Under the pieces are notes generated by a model that did not search any database, was not told where the DNA came from, and saw only the letters and a program-made list of their open reading frames with translations. A DNA stretch of 64,000 bases, taken from assembly GCF_001902145.1 (NCBI RefSeq), contig NZ_MRST01000027.1, forward strand, positions 478,519 to 542,518. The letters are read 5' to 3'. This stretch comes from Pseudomonas fluorescens (GTDB taxonomy: Bacteria; Pseudomonadota; Gammaproteobacteria; Pseudomonadales; Pseudomonadaceae). Positions 1 to 8,324 of this stretch are shown here, piece by piece (positions within the stretch are counted from its first letter, which is position 1; every line of letters begins with the position of its first letter). Both the position numbers and the translations under genes were made by a program.

Positions 1-2369
1 AACTGGGTGGCGGGATAGCTGATGTTCTGGCGATCGAGCAGGTGGAAACCGGCAGTGCTCATCAGCGCCTGCTTGGCTTTCGGTGCGCCGTCGCCATATT
101 TCACCGCCAGACCGTCGAGCGGCAGGCGCTCGCGCACGCCGTCGATGCTGTACTCAGCCTCGGCCCAGCTCCAGCGGTTAAACCCGTGGACCGTGGCAGC
201 GGTGACCAGGCCGCGCTCATGAGCGCGCTTGGCCAGTTCTTCAAAGCTCAATGGCTGCATGCCGTTGGCGGTGAGCTTGCCGTCCACCCAATGCGCGTCC
301 TCGCGGCGCACCACATAGGGGTTGGCCTGGCCACCGAACGGGCCCTGGCGCCAGATCTCCAGCGCTGCCGGCCACAAGCCGTGGTTGAACAGCACGCGCG
401 CCGCTTCACGGGTGGCGTGGCTGAAGTAGTACGCCGAGTTGGTCGCCGAAGACGCCGACGCCAGCTTGCCGACCCAACGCGGGTTACGCAGCAGGTTGTC
501 CTGCTCGGCCTGGCTCATGGTGTAAGGGTTGCCGCCGGTGACCAGTTGCATTTCCTGCCATTGTGTTTCGCCGGTTTTTACTTCGTGGGCCGGGCTGCCG
601 AGGAAATCGGCGACCACCAGCGATTGCGAAGTGGACATACCGGTGCCGATTTCGATCCCGATGTGGCGCAGGCTGATGCGACCGTCAGCGTTGAATTCAA
701 CACTGGCCATCGGCGCTTCGGAACCGGTGCCGAAGTCTTTCTGGCAGATGGCGAAACCGACGCCATACCAGTTATCCGGGTCTGCGGCTTCGCGCTGTTG
801 CTTGATCGCGTCGCGGTTTTTCCACACGTCGTGCACAGCGGCCTTGTCGAGAATTTCGTGCAGCCGCAACGCACCGGCAGGGATCGCGCCCTGGGTGTTC
901 TTCATGCCCGAACGCAATGCGTTCTTGCGCCGCAATTCAATGGCATCCACACCGAGGCGACCGGCGATTTCGTCGACCATCATTTCGGTCGCCGCCATGC
1001 TTTGCAGGGTGCCGTACCCACGCATCGAACCGGCTTCAACGCCACGGGAGTGGTACGCAGTGACTTGCAGGTCGTTCTGCGGCATGTAGTAGATCGACTG
1101 CGCCGCCGTGGCGCCGACCGCAGCGACCGATGGGCTGTAATTGACCCGGCCACCGCCGTCGACGCTCATGTCGGCGAGGAAGATTTTGAAGCTGTGGTCG
1201 TTTTTGTCGACTGCCAACTGATAGCGGATATCAAACGGGTGACGCTTGATGCCGCTCTGGAATTGCTCGTAACGGTCGTTGGCCAGGCGCACCGGTACAC
1301 CGGCGCCATACAACGCAGCGAGGGCGGCGTAGTAGACGAAAATATTGTGGTCTTTGGAACCGTAACCCACGGTGTAACCCGGGTGCATATTCAGGTGGGC
1401 CAGGCCGAAGCGCGACGGCGAGATCATCTTGGCGGTCTCTGTCGCAACTTCCAATGGGCACTGGGTAGCCACCACAAAGTGCAGGGTCTTGGTTGCCGGA
1501 TCGTACCAACCGTTGCCGTTGTCCGGCTCCAAGGCGGCTGGTTCGATCGATGGGGTTTTGTAGCGCTCGTCAAACACCAGCCAGTTGTCCGGCGGCGTGT
1601 TGATCTGGCTCTTCATGCGCTCGGCGTAGAACAGCCCGCGCTCGGTCAGGTTGCCGTGCAGGTTTGGCTGGGAATTCCACACCGGGCGACGGTTTTTCAG
1701 CATCGGGAACAGGATCGAATCCTTGAGGCTGGCGAATTCGTCTTCGTCGGCCGAGGTCGGGCCACCCACGCGCACGTAGCGGAAGCTACCGTAGGGGTCA
1801 CCTTCGTAATACGGCACTTTGACGCCGTAACGAATCGCCTTGTCATTGAACTTGAGCTTGTTCTTGGCCTGACGGAAACGCTCGAAGTCGTTCCAGATCA
1901 GGATCGCCACCGGGTGACCGATGAACATCGGCACTTTGCCCTCGGGCAGCAACGGGTCCGGCGCATGTTCTTCCGGGAAGACGATACCGTCCTTGTCCAG
2001 GTCGGCAGCGGTGACAATACGGTCCGGCTGCAGCTCGGCACCAAGCCACGACAGGTCGTAGCCCGCGTAGATGCGGTCGGCCTTGATGGTTTTGAGCAAC
2101 ATGGCGTGACCTTGCTGCTGGGGCCAGCCAGGCATGTCCTTGGAACGGATGTCGCGGGCAAACACCTTGCTGCCGCAGACTTTCGACAAGGCATCGTTAC
2201 GCTGGCGCGCTTTGCCATTATTGCCGAGCCATTTTTCAGGCGGCACGGTCACGCTGTTTTCCATCAAGGCAGCCAGCGCCTGGGTGCTGAGCGGCGTGAG
2301 CGTGACACTCACACCCGCCACCAGCCCGCCCTGGAGGAACGAGCGCCGGGTTATTTCACGGTTGGACAT
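1..2369 (-). CDS. Molybdopterin-binding subunit of xanthine dehydrogenase/IorB family, Tat-exported (3' end outside window)
   Basis: Reading the minus strand from the ATG at 2367-2369 gives an open frame that runs off the left edge. The N-terminus carries a twin-arginine signal (TRRSFLQG, residues 7-14) followed by a hydrophobic stretch ending near an AxA-like site, so a periplasmic location is expected. Later segments fit the large subunit of molybdenum hydroxylases: a GHPVAI motif, a RGYGTLQ segment and the adjoining DEIAGRLGVD helix that contacts the cofactor. This resembles isoquinoline 1-oxidoreductase beta-type proteins, which use a [2Fe-2S] partner and oxidise N-heterocycles or aldehydes; the substrate is unknown. 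An AGAGGATG ribosome site precedes the start. The partner subunit is not upstream on this strand; it may lie beyond the left edge. At least 789 residues are present. Confidence 0.88.
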   Translation of the reverse strand, partial: MSNREITRRSFLQGGLVAGVSVTLTPLSTQALAALMENSVTVPPEKWLGNNGKARQRNDALSKVCGSKVFARDIRSKDMPGWPQQQGHAMLLKTIKADRIYAGYDLSWLGAELQPDRIVTAADLDKDGIVFPEEHAPDPLLPEGKVPMFIGHPVAILIWNDFERFRQAKNKLKFNDKAIRYGVKVPYYEGDPYGSFRYVRVGGPTSADEDEFASLKDSILFPMLKNRRPVWNSQPNLHGNLTERGLFYAERMKSQINTPPDNWLVFDERYKTPSIEPAALEPDNGNGWYDPATKTLHFVVATQCPLEVATETAKMISPSRFGLAHLNMHPGYTVGYGSKDHNIFVYYAALAALYGAGVPVRLANDRYEQFQSGIKRHPFDIRYQLAVDKNDHSFKIFLADMSVDGGGRVNYSPSVAAVGATAAQSIYYMPQNDLQVTAYHSRGVEAGSMRGYGTLQSMAATEMMVDEIAGRLGVDAIELRRKNALRSGMKNTQGAIPAGALRLHEILDKAAVHDVWKNRDAIKQQREAADPDNWYGVGFAICQKDFGTGSEAPMASVEFNADGRISLRHIGIEIGTGMSTSQSLVVADFLGSPAHEVKTGETQWQEMQLVTGGNPYTMSQAEQDNLLRNPRWVGKLASASSATNSAYYFSHATREAARVLFNHGLWPAALEIWRQGPFGGQANPYVVRREDAHWVDGKLTANGMQPLSFEELAKRAHERGLVTAATVHGFNRWSWAEAEYSIDGVRERLPLDGLAVKYGDGAPKAKQALMSTAGFHLLDRQNISYPATQ

Positions 2370-2558
2370 GGATCATCCTCTGAGCGGTTATAAATCCGCC
2401 CTTATAGTTAAGTACACCGAATCTGGAGACTTGCAGAAGCCTTTCTCGACGAATCAAAAGGCCATGATGAAAGTGCAAAGTTGACCGAAGGGTTAACTTT
2501 AAAGGTTTCTGCGCCTGCGGCAAATAACCACATTGAAATTTTTTGACACAAGAACGCA

Positions 2559-2596
2559 AAACGGCCGACAGAATCAAAATGATCTGTCGGCCGTTT
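2559..2596. terminator. 14-bp perfect inverted repeat
   Basis: AAACGGCCGACAGA (2559-2572) pairs exactly with TCTGTCGGCCGTTT (2583-2596) around a 10-nt loop. It lies in the 386-nt gap between the molybdopterin gene and the tRNA genes. There is no clear T-run on either side, so it may be a weak terminator or another hairpin signal. The rest of the gap shows no gene I can support. Confidence 0.45.
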
Positions 2597-2654
2597 GCCG
2601 ATAATGAGCGCTGGTGGTAGCGAAGAAGATGAGGTTTTTTCAAACCCCAGACAC

Positions 2655-2680
2655 AAAAAACCCCGGTCTTTCGACCAGGG
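2655..2680 (-). terminator. Intrinsic terminator of the tRNA-Val/Asp/Asp operon
   Basis: A CCC-GGTC/GACC-GGG stem with one bulged base and loop TTTC is followed on the minus strand by six T residues. It sits about 75 nt downstream of the last tRNA-Asp. Confidence 0.75.
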
Positions 2681-2755
2681 TCTTTGCTATCGGATCAAGG
2701 TGAGCCAGTGGCTTTCCTTGTGCTTCAAGGCGTTCAGTGGGCCTTGAGGCAGATA

Positions 2756-2832
2756 TGGCGCAGCGGACGGGACTCGAACCCGCGACCCCCGGCGTGACAG
2801 GCCGGTATTCTAACCGACTGAACTACCGCTGC
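2756..2832 (-). tRNA. tRNA-Asp (GTC)
   Basis: The minus strand folds as a 77-nt tRNA with CCA encoded, acceptor GCAGCGG/CCGCTGC, T-loop GGTTCGAGTCC, and an anticodon loop CTGTCAC giving GTC. It is identical in sequence to the copy 182 bp upstream. Confidence 0.97.
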
Positions 2833-2937
2833 GTATCGCTTGGCTGGTTGAGCATGAACCCTCAACCACCTTTAAACATCTGACCGATCAGCCTTGGCTG
2901 TTCAATCTCAAGTCCGACACATCGAACCTGGAAAATA

Positions 2938-3014
2938 TGGCGCAGCGGACGGGACTCGAACCCGCGACCCCCGGCGTGACAGGCCGGTATTCTAACCGAC
3001 TGAACTACCGCTGC
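2938..3014 (-). tRNA. tRNA-Asp (GTC), second copy
   Basis: This has the same 77-nt sequence as the copy at 2756, with CCA encoded and a GTC anticodon. The two copies are separated by unrelated spacer, and both lie downstream of tRNA-Val in one apparent transcript. Confidence 0.97.
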
Positions 3015-3069
3015 GCGTCGGTGCAACCTTTAACGTTGCGTCTTGCCCCAAGGCAAAACTCTCAAGAAG

Positions 3070-3145
3070 TGGTGGGTGATGACGGGATCGAACCGCCGAC
3101 CCTCTGCTTGTAAGGCAGATGCTCTCCCAGCTGAGCTAATCACCC
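3070..3145 (-). tRNA. tRNA-Val (TAC)
   Basis: A 76-nt cloverleaf on the minus strand begins GGGTGATTAGCTCAGC and ends with encoded CCA. The anticodon loop CTTACAA gives TAC, reading valine GTA/GTG codons. It is the first gene of the Val-Asp-Asp tRNA group. Confidence 0.97.
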
Positions 3146-3252
3146 TTTGCTTCGTTGAGGCCGCGAAATTTACGCAGGTAGCGGACCTAAGTCAATAGCC
3201 TGCTTGAAGTTTTTCTGAAAAAGACAAAATGACTTCAAGGCGGCTACCCGCC

Positions 3253-4032
3253 CTACTCGCTGTAAATCATCTTCTTGCTCATGCCACCGTCCACCACGAA
3301 CTCTTGCCCGGTGACGAACCCGGCCTGGCGTGACAGCAACCAGGCGACCATGGCCGCGACGTCTTCCACCGTCCCTACCCTGCCCGCCGGATGCTGGGCA
3401 TGATCGGCGTCAGTGAGCGGTTCTGCGCGCCGCGCAGCCGGGTCACGTGCGTCGATCCAGCCAGGACTGACCGCATTGACCCGCACTTCGGGCCCCAGGC
3501 TCATGGCCAGGGCGTGGGTCAGGGCCAACAACCCACCTTTGCTGGCCGCATAGGCTTCGGTGTCGGGCTCCGATTGACGCGCCCGGGTCGAGGCCAGGTT
3601 GACGATGGCTCCGCCGTGGGCACGCAGGTAAGGCGCGCAGTGCTTGGCCAGCAGCATCGGCCCACTGAGGTTGACCGCCAGCACGCGATTCCAGTACGCC
3701 AGGTCGAGGCTTTCCAGGGTGATATTGCGCGGGTCGGCCACCGCCGCGTTGCACACCAACGCATCCAGGCGCCCGAACTGCCCCAGCACCTCGGCGACAC
3801 CCTGGGCCACTTGCTTCTCGTCGGCCACGTCCATGGTGATAAACCAGGCATTGTCGCCCAACACCTTGGACACCTTGGCACCGCGCTCGCGGTCCAGGTC
3901 GGTCAACACCACCTGCCAGCCTTCACTGATCAGCCACGCGGCAATCCCGAGGCCAATGCCACGCGCCGCGCCCGTCACCAACGCCACGCGCCCGTTACTG
4001 GCCGCCGCAGCCTCCATGGACCACTCGATCAC
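3253..4032 (-). CDS. SDR family oxidoreductase
   Basis: This is a short-chain dehydrogenase/reductase of classical length (259 aa). The Rossmann motif TGAARGIG is at residues 20-27, the DVADE segment after beta-4 follows, and the catalytic set is Ser148, Tyr161 and Lys165 (YAASK). The C-terminal GQEFVVDGG motif is typical. The substrate cannot be read from sequence. The start is probably the GTG at 4030-4032, which overlaps the metZ stop (GTGA). An ATG five codons later (4015-4017) is the alternative. Translational coupling to metZ is likely; I recall an SDR beside metZ in other Pseudomonas genomes. Confidence 0.92.
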   Translation of the reverse strand: MIEWSMEAAAASNGRVALVTGAARGIGLGIAAWLISEGWQVVLTDLDRERGAKVSKVLGDNAWFITMDVADEKQVAQGVAEVLGQFGRLDALVCNAAVADPRNITLESLDLAYWNRVLAVNLSGPMLLAKHCAPYLRAHGGAIVNLASTRARQSEPDTEAYAASKGGLLALTHALAMSLGPEVRVNAVSPGWIDARDPAARRAEPLTDADHAQHPAGRVGTVEDVAAMVAWLLSRQAGFVTGQEFVVDGGMSKKMIYSE

Positions 4033-5240
4033 AAGGCCGCCAGCCCGCGGGCCAGGTCTGCCTGCAAGTCAGCAACGTCTTCCAGGCCCACCGCGATGCG
4101 GATCAGGCTGTCACGGATGCCGGCCGCTTCACGCTCCTGCGGCGCCAGGCGCCCGTGGGAGGTAGTGCTCGGGTGGGTGATGGTGGTTTTGCTGTCACCC
4201 AGGTTGGCGGTGATGGAGATCAAGCGTGTCGCGTCGATAAAGCGCCAGGCGCCGTCTTTGCCGCCCTTGACTTCGAAACTCACCACCGCACCGAAACCAC
4301 GTTGCTGGCGCTGGGCCAATGCGTGTTGCGGGTGGCTCTTGAGGCCGGCGTAATGCACCTTCTCGATACCGTCCTGCTGCTCCAGCCACTCGGCCAGGGC
4401 CTGGGCGTTGGCGCAATGGGCTTTCATACGCAGGCTGAGGGTTTCCAGGCCTTTGAGGAAGATCCAGGCGTTGAACGGGCTCAGGGTCGGGCCAGCGGTG
4501 CGCAGAAAGCCCACCACTTCCTTCATCTGCTCGCTGCGACCGGCCACCACGCCGCCCATGCAACGGCCCTGGCCGTCGATGAACTTGGTTGCCGAGTGCA
4601 CCACAATGTCCGCACCCAGCTTCAGCGGTTGCTGCAAGGCCGGGGTGCAGAAGCAGTTGTCCACAACCAGCATCGCGCCCTTGGCATGCGCGACTTCGGA
4701 CAGCGCAGCAATGTCCACCAGCTCAGCGAGCGGGTTGGACGGCGATTCGACGAACAACAGCTTGGTATTGGCCTTGATGGCCGCCTCCCAACCGGACAGG
4801 TCCGCCAGGGGCACGTAGTCCACTTCAATACCGAAACGCTTGAAATACTTCTCGAACAGGCTGATGGTCGAGCCGAACACGCTGCGCGATACCAGCACAT
4901 GGTCGCCGGCGCTGCACAGGCTCATCACCACGGCCAGGATGGCCGCCATGCCGGTGGCAGTCGCCACGGCCTGCTCGGCACCTTCCAGGGCCGCGATGCG
5001 CTCTTCAAACGCACGCACGGTCGGGTTGGTGTAGCGCGAATACACGTTGCCCGGCACTTCGCCAGCAAACCGCGCAGCGGCGTCGGCGGCAGTACGGAAC
5101 ACGTAGCTGGAGGTGAAGAACATCGGGTCGCCGTGCTCACCTTCCGGGGTACGGTGCTGGCCGGCGCGCACAGCCAGGGTATCGAAAGCTACGCCATCGA
5201 GGTCGCTGTCCAACCGACCGGCATCCCATTCCTGACTCAT
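4029..5240 (-). CDS. metZ: O-succinylhomoserine sulfhydrylase
   Basis: This is a PLP enzyme of the Cys/Met metabolism family (403 aa). It makes homocysteine directly from O-succinylhomoserine and sulfide, the direct sulfhydrylation route used by pseudomonads. Visible features are the YSRYTNPT segment binding PLP phosphate, the VDNCF aspartate segment and the PLP lysine Lys219 in HSATKF. The start ATG follows AAGGAG at a good distance. It lies downstream of purF, separated by a terminator, and is coupled to the SDR gene. The call rests on family similarity and the conserved purF-metZ neighbourhood. Confidence 0.95.
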   Translation of the reverse strand: MSQEWDAGRLDSDLDGVAFDTLAVRAGQHRTPEGEHGDPMFFTSSYVFRTAADAAARFAGEVPGNVYSRYTNPTVRAFEERIAALEGAEQAVATATGMAAILAVVMSLCSAGDHVLVSRSVFGSTISLFEKYFKRFGIEVDYVPLADLSGWEAAIKANTKLLFVESPSNPLAELVDIAALSEVAHAKGAMLVVDNCFCTPALQQPLKLGADIVVHSATKFIDGQGRCMGGVVAGRSEQMKEVVGFLRTAGPTLSPFNAWIFLKGLETLSLRMKAHCANAQALAEWLEQQDGIEKVHYAGLKSHPQHALAQRQQRGFGAVVSFEVKGGKDGAWRFIDATRLISITANLGDSKTTITHPSTTSHGRLAPQEREAAGIRDSLIRIAVGLEDVADLQADLARGLAAL

Positions 5241-5276
5241 GCTGCGACTCCTTATTCAATTCTTTATTTAAGATAC

Positions 5277-5298
5277 AAAACCGGCCCCTCAGGGCCGG
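5277..5298 (-). terminator. Intrinsic terminator of purF
   Basis: A CCGGCCC/GGGCCGG stem with a CTCA loop is followed by TTTTG on the minus strand, immediately after the purF stop and before metZ. Confidence 0.8.
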
Positions 5299-5305
5299 TG
5301 TTTAC

Positions 5306-6811
5306 TCAGTTGTTATACAGGTCGATGATCGCGCTGACCGCCTGGGTCTTGATCTTCGACGAGTCGTTGCGCGCCTGTTCGATCTTGTTCAGGTAGGCCT
5401 CGTCGACATCGCCGGTCACGTACTTGCCGTCGAACACGGCGCAGTCGAACTGCTCGATCTTGATCTTGCCACCGCCAACCGCTTCGATCAGGTCCGGCAG
5501 GTCCTGGTAGATCAGCCAGTCGGCGCCGATCAGGTCGGCCACGTCCTGGGTCGAACGGTTATGCGCGATCAGCTCATGGGCGCTCGGCATGTCGATACCG
5601 TACACGTTCGGGTAACGCACCGCAGGTGCGGCAGAACAGAAGTACACGTTCTTCGCCCCGGCTTCGCGGGCCATCTGGATGATCTGCTTGCAGGTGGTGC
5701 CCCGCACGATGGAGTCATCCACCAGCATCACGTTCTTGCCGCGGAACTCAAGCTCGATGGCGTTGAGCTTCTGGCGTACCGACTTCTTGCGCGCAGCCTG
5801 GCCGGGCATGATGAAGGTACGACCGATGTAGCGGTTCTTCACGAAGCCTTCGCGGAACTTGACACCCAAATGGTTGGCCAGCTCCAGCGCGGCGGTGCGG
5901 CTGGTGTCCGGGATCGGGATGACCACGTCGATATCGTGCTCGGGGCGCTCGCGCAGGATCTTCTCGGCCAGCTTCTCGCCCATGCGCAGGCGCGCTTTGT
6001 ATACCGAGACGCCGTCGATGATCGAATCCGGACGCGCCAGGTAGACGTGTTCGAAGATGCACGGGGTGAGTTTCGGTGCTACGGCGCATTGACGGGTGTG
6101 CAGCTTGCCGTCTTCAGTGATGTAGACAGCCTCGCCCGGCGCCAGGTCGCGGATCAGGGTGAAGCCCAGCACGTCCAGGGACACGCTTTCGGAAGCGATC
6201 ATGTACTCGACGCCTTCGTCGGTGTGACGCTGGCCGAACACGATCGGGCGAATGCCGTGGGGGTCGCGGAAACCAACGATGCCGTAACCGGTGATCATCG
6301 CCACCACCGCATAACCACCGACGCAACGGTTGTGCACGTCGATCACGGCGGCGAACACGTCTTCTTCGGTCGGCTGCAGCTTGCCGCGCTGGGCCAGCTC
6401 GTGGGCGAACACGTTGAGCAGCACTTCCGAATCGGAGCTGGTGTTGACGTGGCGCAGGTCAGATTCGTAGATCTCCTTGGCCAGTTGTTCAACGTTGGTC
6501 AGGTTACCGTTGTGCGCCAGGGTGATGCCGTAAGGCGAGTTGACGTAGAACGGTTGAGCTTCGGCCGAGGTCGAGCTACCGGCAGTCGGGTAACGCACAT
6601 GGCCAATGCCCATGTGCCCGACGAGGCGCTGCATGTGACGCTGATGGAACACGTCACGCACCAGGCCATTGTCCTTGCGCAGGAATAACCGGCCGTCGTG
6701 GCTGGTCACAATACCGGCAGCGTCCTGGCCGCGGTGCTGGAGGACGGTTAGCGCGTCATACAGCGCCTGATTGACGTTCGACTTACCGACGATACCGACG
6801 ATGCCACACAT
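5306..6811 (-). CDS. purF: Amidophosphoribosyltransferase
   Basis: This enzyme catalyses the first committed step of purine synthesis, transferring glutamine amide nitrogen to PRPP. The protein is 501 aa. The ATG at 6809-6811 places Cys at position 2 (MCGIVG). That Cys must become N-terminal to act as the glutaminase nucleophile, so the upstream in-frame TTG is rejected. A TAGGGG ribosome site fits this start. The N-terminal Ntn glutaminase domain covers about residues 2-235, and the PRPP-binding loop MLVDDSIVRGTT lies near 360. It follows cvpA at 41 nt, the common gamma-proteobacterial cvpA-purF pairing. Confidence 0.98.
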   Translation of the reverse strand: MCGIVGIVGKSNVNQALYDALTVLQHRGQDAAGIVTSHDGRLFLRKDNGLVRDVFHQRHMQRLVGHMGIGHVRYPTAGSSTSAEAQPFYVNSPYGITLAHNGNLTNVEQLAKEIYESDLRHVNTSSDSEVLLNVFAHELAQRGKLQPTEEDVFAAVIDVHNRCVGGYAVVAMITGYGIVGFRDPHGIRPIVFGQRHTDEGVEYMIASESVSLDVLGFTLIRDLAPGEAVYITEDGKLHTRQCAVAPKLTPCIFEHVYLARPDSIIDGVSVYKARLRMGEKLAEKILRERPEHDIDVVIPIPDTSRTAALELANHLGVKFREGFVKNRYIGRTFIMPGQAARKKSVRQKLNAIELEFRGKNVMLVDDSIVRGTTCKQIIQMAREAGAKNVYFCSAAPAVRYPNVYGIDMPSAHELIAHNRSTQDVADLIGADWLIYQDLPDLIEAVGGGKIKIEQFDCAVFDGKYVTGDVDEAYLNKIEQARNDSSKIKTQAVSAIIDLYNN

Positions 6812-6852
6812 GCGACGCAACCCCTACTTAATGAATCTTGACTGAACACAGC

Positions 6853-7410
6853 TTACTGAGGCGTTTTGGCCGGTAAGAGGTGTTCCTTGAACGGAAGATC
6901 AGCGGGTACGCTGATTCCGCTGGCCAGCCACTGACTGCTCCACCCCAGGATGAGGTTCTTGGACCAATCTGCAACCAATAGAAATTTTGGCACGAGTACC
7001 GACTCCTGCCACCACGAATCCTGCTGTACCGGCCCCAGACTCAACAGCCCGACCGCCACGACCACCAGCAGCGCGCCACGCGCAGCCCCGAAGGCCATGC
7101 CGAGAAATCGATCGGTCCCGGAGAGGCCGGTGACACGTATCAACTCGCCAATAAGATAATTGACCATTGCCCCCACCAACAGCGTGGCGATGAACATGAT
7201 GGCGCAGCCCGCGATGACGCGAGCCGAAGGTGTCTCTATGTACCCGGCCAGGTAGACCGACAGTGAACCACCGAACATCCAGGCTACGACTCCTGCGATG
7301 ATCCAGGTCAGCAACGACAGTGCTTCTTTTACGAAGCCGCGGCTCAGACTGATCAAAGCGGAGATGGCGACGATTGCAACGATCGCCCAATCAACCCAGG
7401 TAAATGGCAC
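6853..7410 (-). CDS. cvpA: CvpA family inner-membrane protein
   Basis: This 185-aa protein has four predicted membrane helices (about residues 5-22, 28-48, 65-85 and 102-122). The start WVDWAIVAI and the SRGFVKEALSL loop are typical of CvpA, named for colicin V production and conserved next to purF. The start is a GTG at 7408-7410. It is the last gene before purF in a run SPOR-cvpA-purF, although a REP pair separates it from the SPOR gene. Molecular function remains unclear in the family. Confidence 0.95.
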   Translation of the reverse strand: MPFTWVDWAIVAIVAISALISLSRGFVKEALSLLTWIIAGVVAWMFGGSLSVYLAGYIETPSARVIAGCAIMFIATLLVGAMVNYLIGELIRVTGLSGTDRFLGMAFGAARGALLVVVAVGLLSLGPVQQDSWWQESVLVPKFLLVADWSKNLILGWSSQWLASGISVPADLPFKEHLLPAKTPQ

Positions 7411-7542
7411 AGTGCAGCCTACGTACGGATAAGGCGGCGCATTTTAGCAGAGCGCCGGGCTATCGGTAAGCGGTGATTGCGGGTGCTTTGCAAATCAATA
7501 GATTGGGGGCAAGCAAGTCGATCTCAACCCCATCACAAAACC

Positions 7543-7641
7543 AATGTGGGAGCGGGCTTGCTCGCGAATGCGGCGGGCCAGCAACAAATAAGTCGACTGA
7601 ACTGATCTACCGCATTCGCGAGCAAGCCCGCTCCCACATTT
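7543..7641. repeat. REP pair (GTGGGAGCGGGCTTGC class)
   Basis: GTGGGAGCGGGCTTGCTCGC and its inverse frame a roughly 45-bp spacer, with matching GAATGCGG/CCGCATTC extensions. The whole unit can fold as one hairpin. It fills most of the cvpA-SPOR gap (7411-7673), where I see no gene. Confidence 0.9.
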
Positions 7642-7673
7642 GAACCACGCCGCCAGCCAAAGCCGGCGGTTAT

Positions 7674-8324
7674 TCAGCCGCGCTCGGGCTGGAAACGCAC
7701 CACAAACCCGTTGAGGTTCTGCTGGCGACCCAACAAGTCCCGCAGGCGATCTGCCTCGGCACGCTCGATCAGCGGGCCGACAAACACACGGTTCTTGCCG
7801 TCGGCGCTGCGGATATAAGCGTTATACCCCTGGGCACGCAGCTTTTTCTGCAGGGCGTCGGCACTTTCGCGGTTGGCCAGGCTGGCCAACTGGATCGACC
7901 AACTGATCGGCAGGCCATTAGGGTCGATGCGACTCTGGCCTACATCCGGCTTGCCCGGTGCCGCAGGCTGCGGCGCTACGGGCTTGGGCGCTGGCGCCGG
8001 TGCGGCCGGCTTGGCAGCAACGGCCGGGGCCGGCTTGACCACCGGGACACTTGGCTGCACCGGCATCGAAGGCGCCTCTTGCGCGGCCACTTCCTCATCA
8101 GTGGGCACAGGCTCTTGCGGCAACGCCTGGGGCTCAGGCACCACTACCGGCTCGACTTGAACCTGCGGCACCACCGGCGCCTGGGGCGCAGCGGGTGCTT
8201 CAACCACCACCTGGCGCTGTTCGTCCTGGCGAGAAAACAGCATCGGCAGAAAGATTACCGCCAACGCCACCAGCACCAGGGCCCCGACCATTCGCTGCTT
8301 GTATGCGCTATCCAGTAATGCCAT
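7674..8324 (-). CDS. SPOR domain cell-envelope protein (DedD-like)
   Basis: This 216-aa protein has a short cytoplasmic N-terminus, one membrane helix (about residues 12-29), a Pro/Ala/Val-rich linker and a C-terminal SPOR domain (about residues 140-212). SPOR domains bind denuded septal peptidoglycan, so a division-site role is likely. The ATG at 8322-8324 is preceded by GGAGGAAG and overlaps the folC 3' end by 17 nt, indicating coupling. The in-frame start 54 nt upstream lacks such a site. DedD is the nearest known match in architecture; I do not assign the symbol. Confidence 0.9.
   Translation of the reverse strand: MALLDSAYKQRMVGALVLVALAVIFLPMLFSRQDEQRQVVVEAPAAPQAPVVPQVQVEPVVVPEPQALPQEPVPTDEEVAAQEAPSMPVQPSVPVVKPAPAVAAKPAAPAPAPKPVAPQPAAPGKPDVGQSRIDPNGLPISWSIQLASLANRESADALQKKLRAQGYNAYIRSADGKNRVFVGPLIERAEADRLRDLLGRQQNLNGFVVRFQPERG

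Noticed and set aside
42..2393. 783-codon open frame on the plus strand
   Set aside because: It is antisense to the Tat-type molybdopterin subunit, whose minus-strand frame has clear family motifs and a signal peptide.
2356..2656. Two short minus-strand frames upstream of the molybdopterin gene
   Set aside because: They cross the hairpin at 2559-2596 and the gene's promoter, have no recognisable features and no ribosome site.
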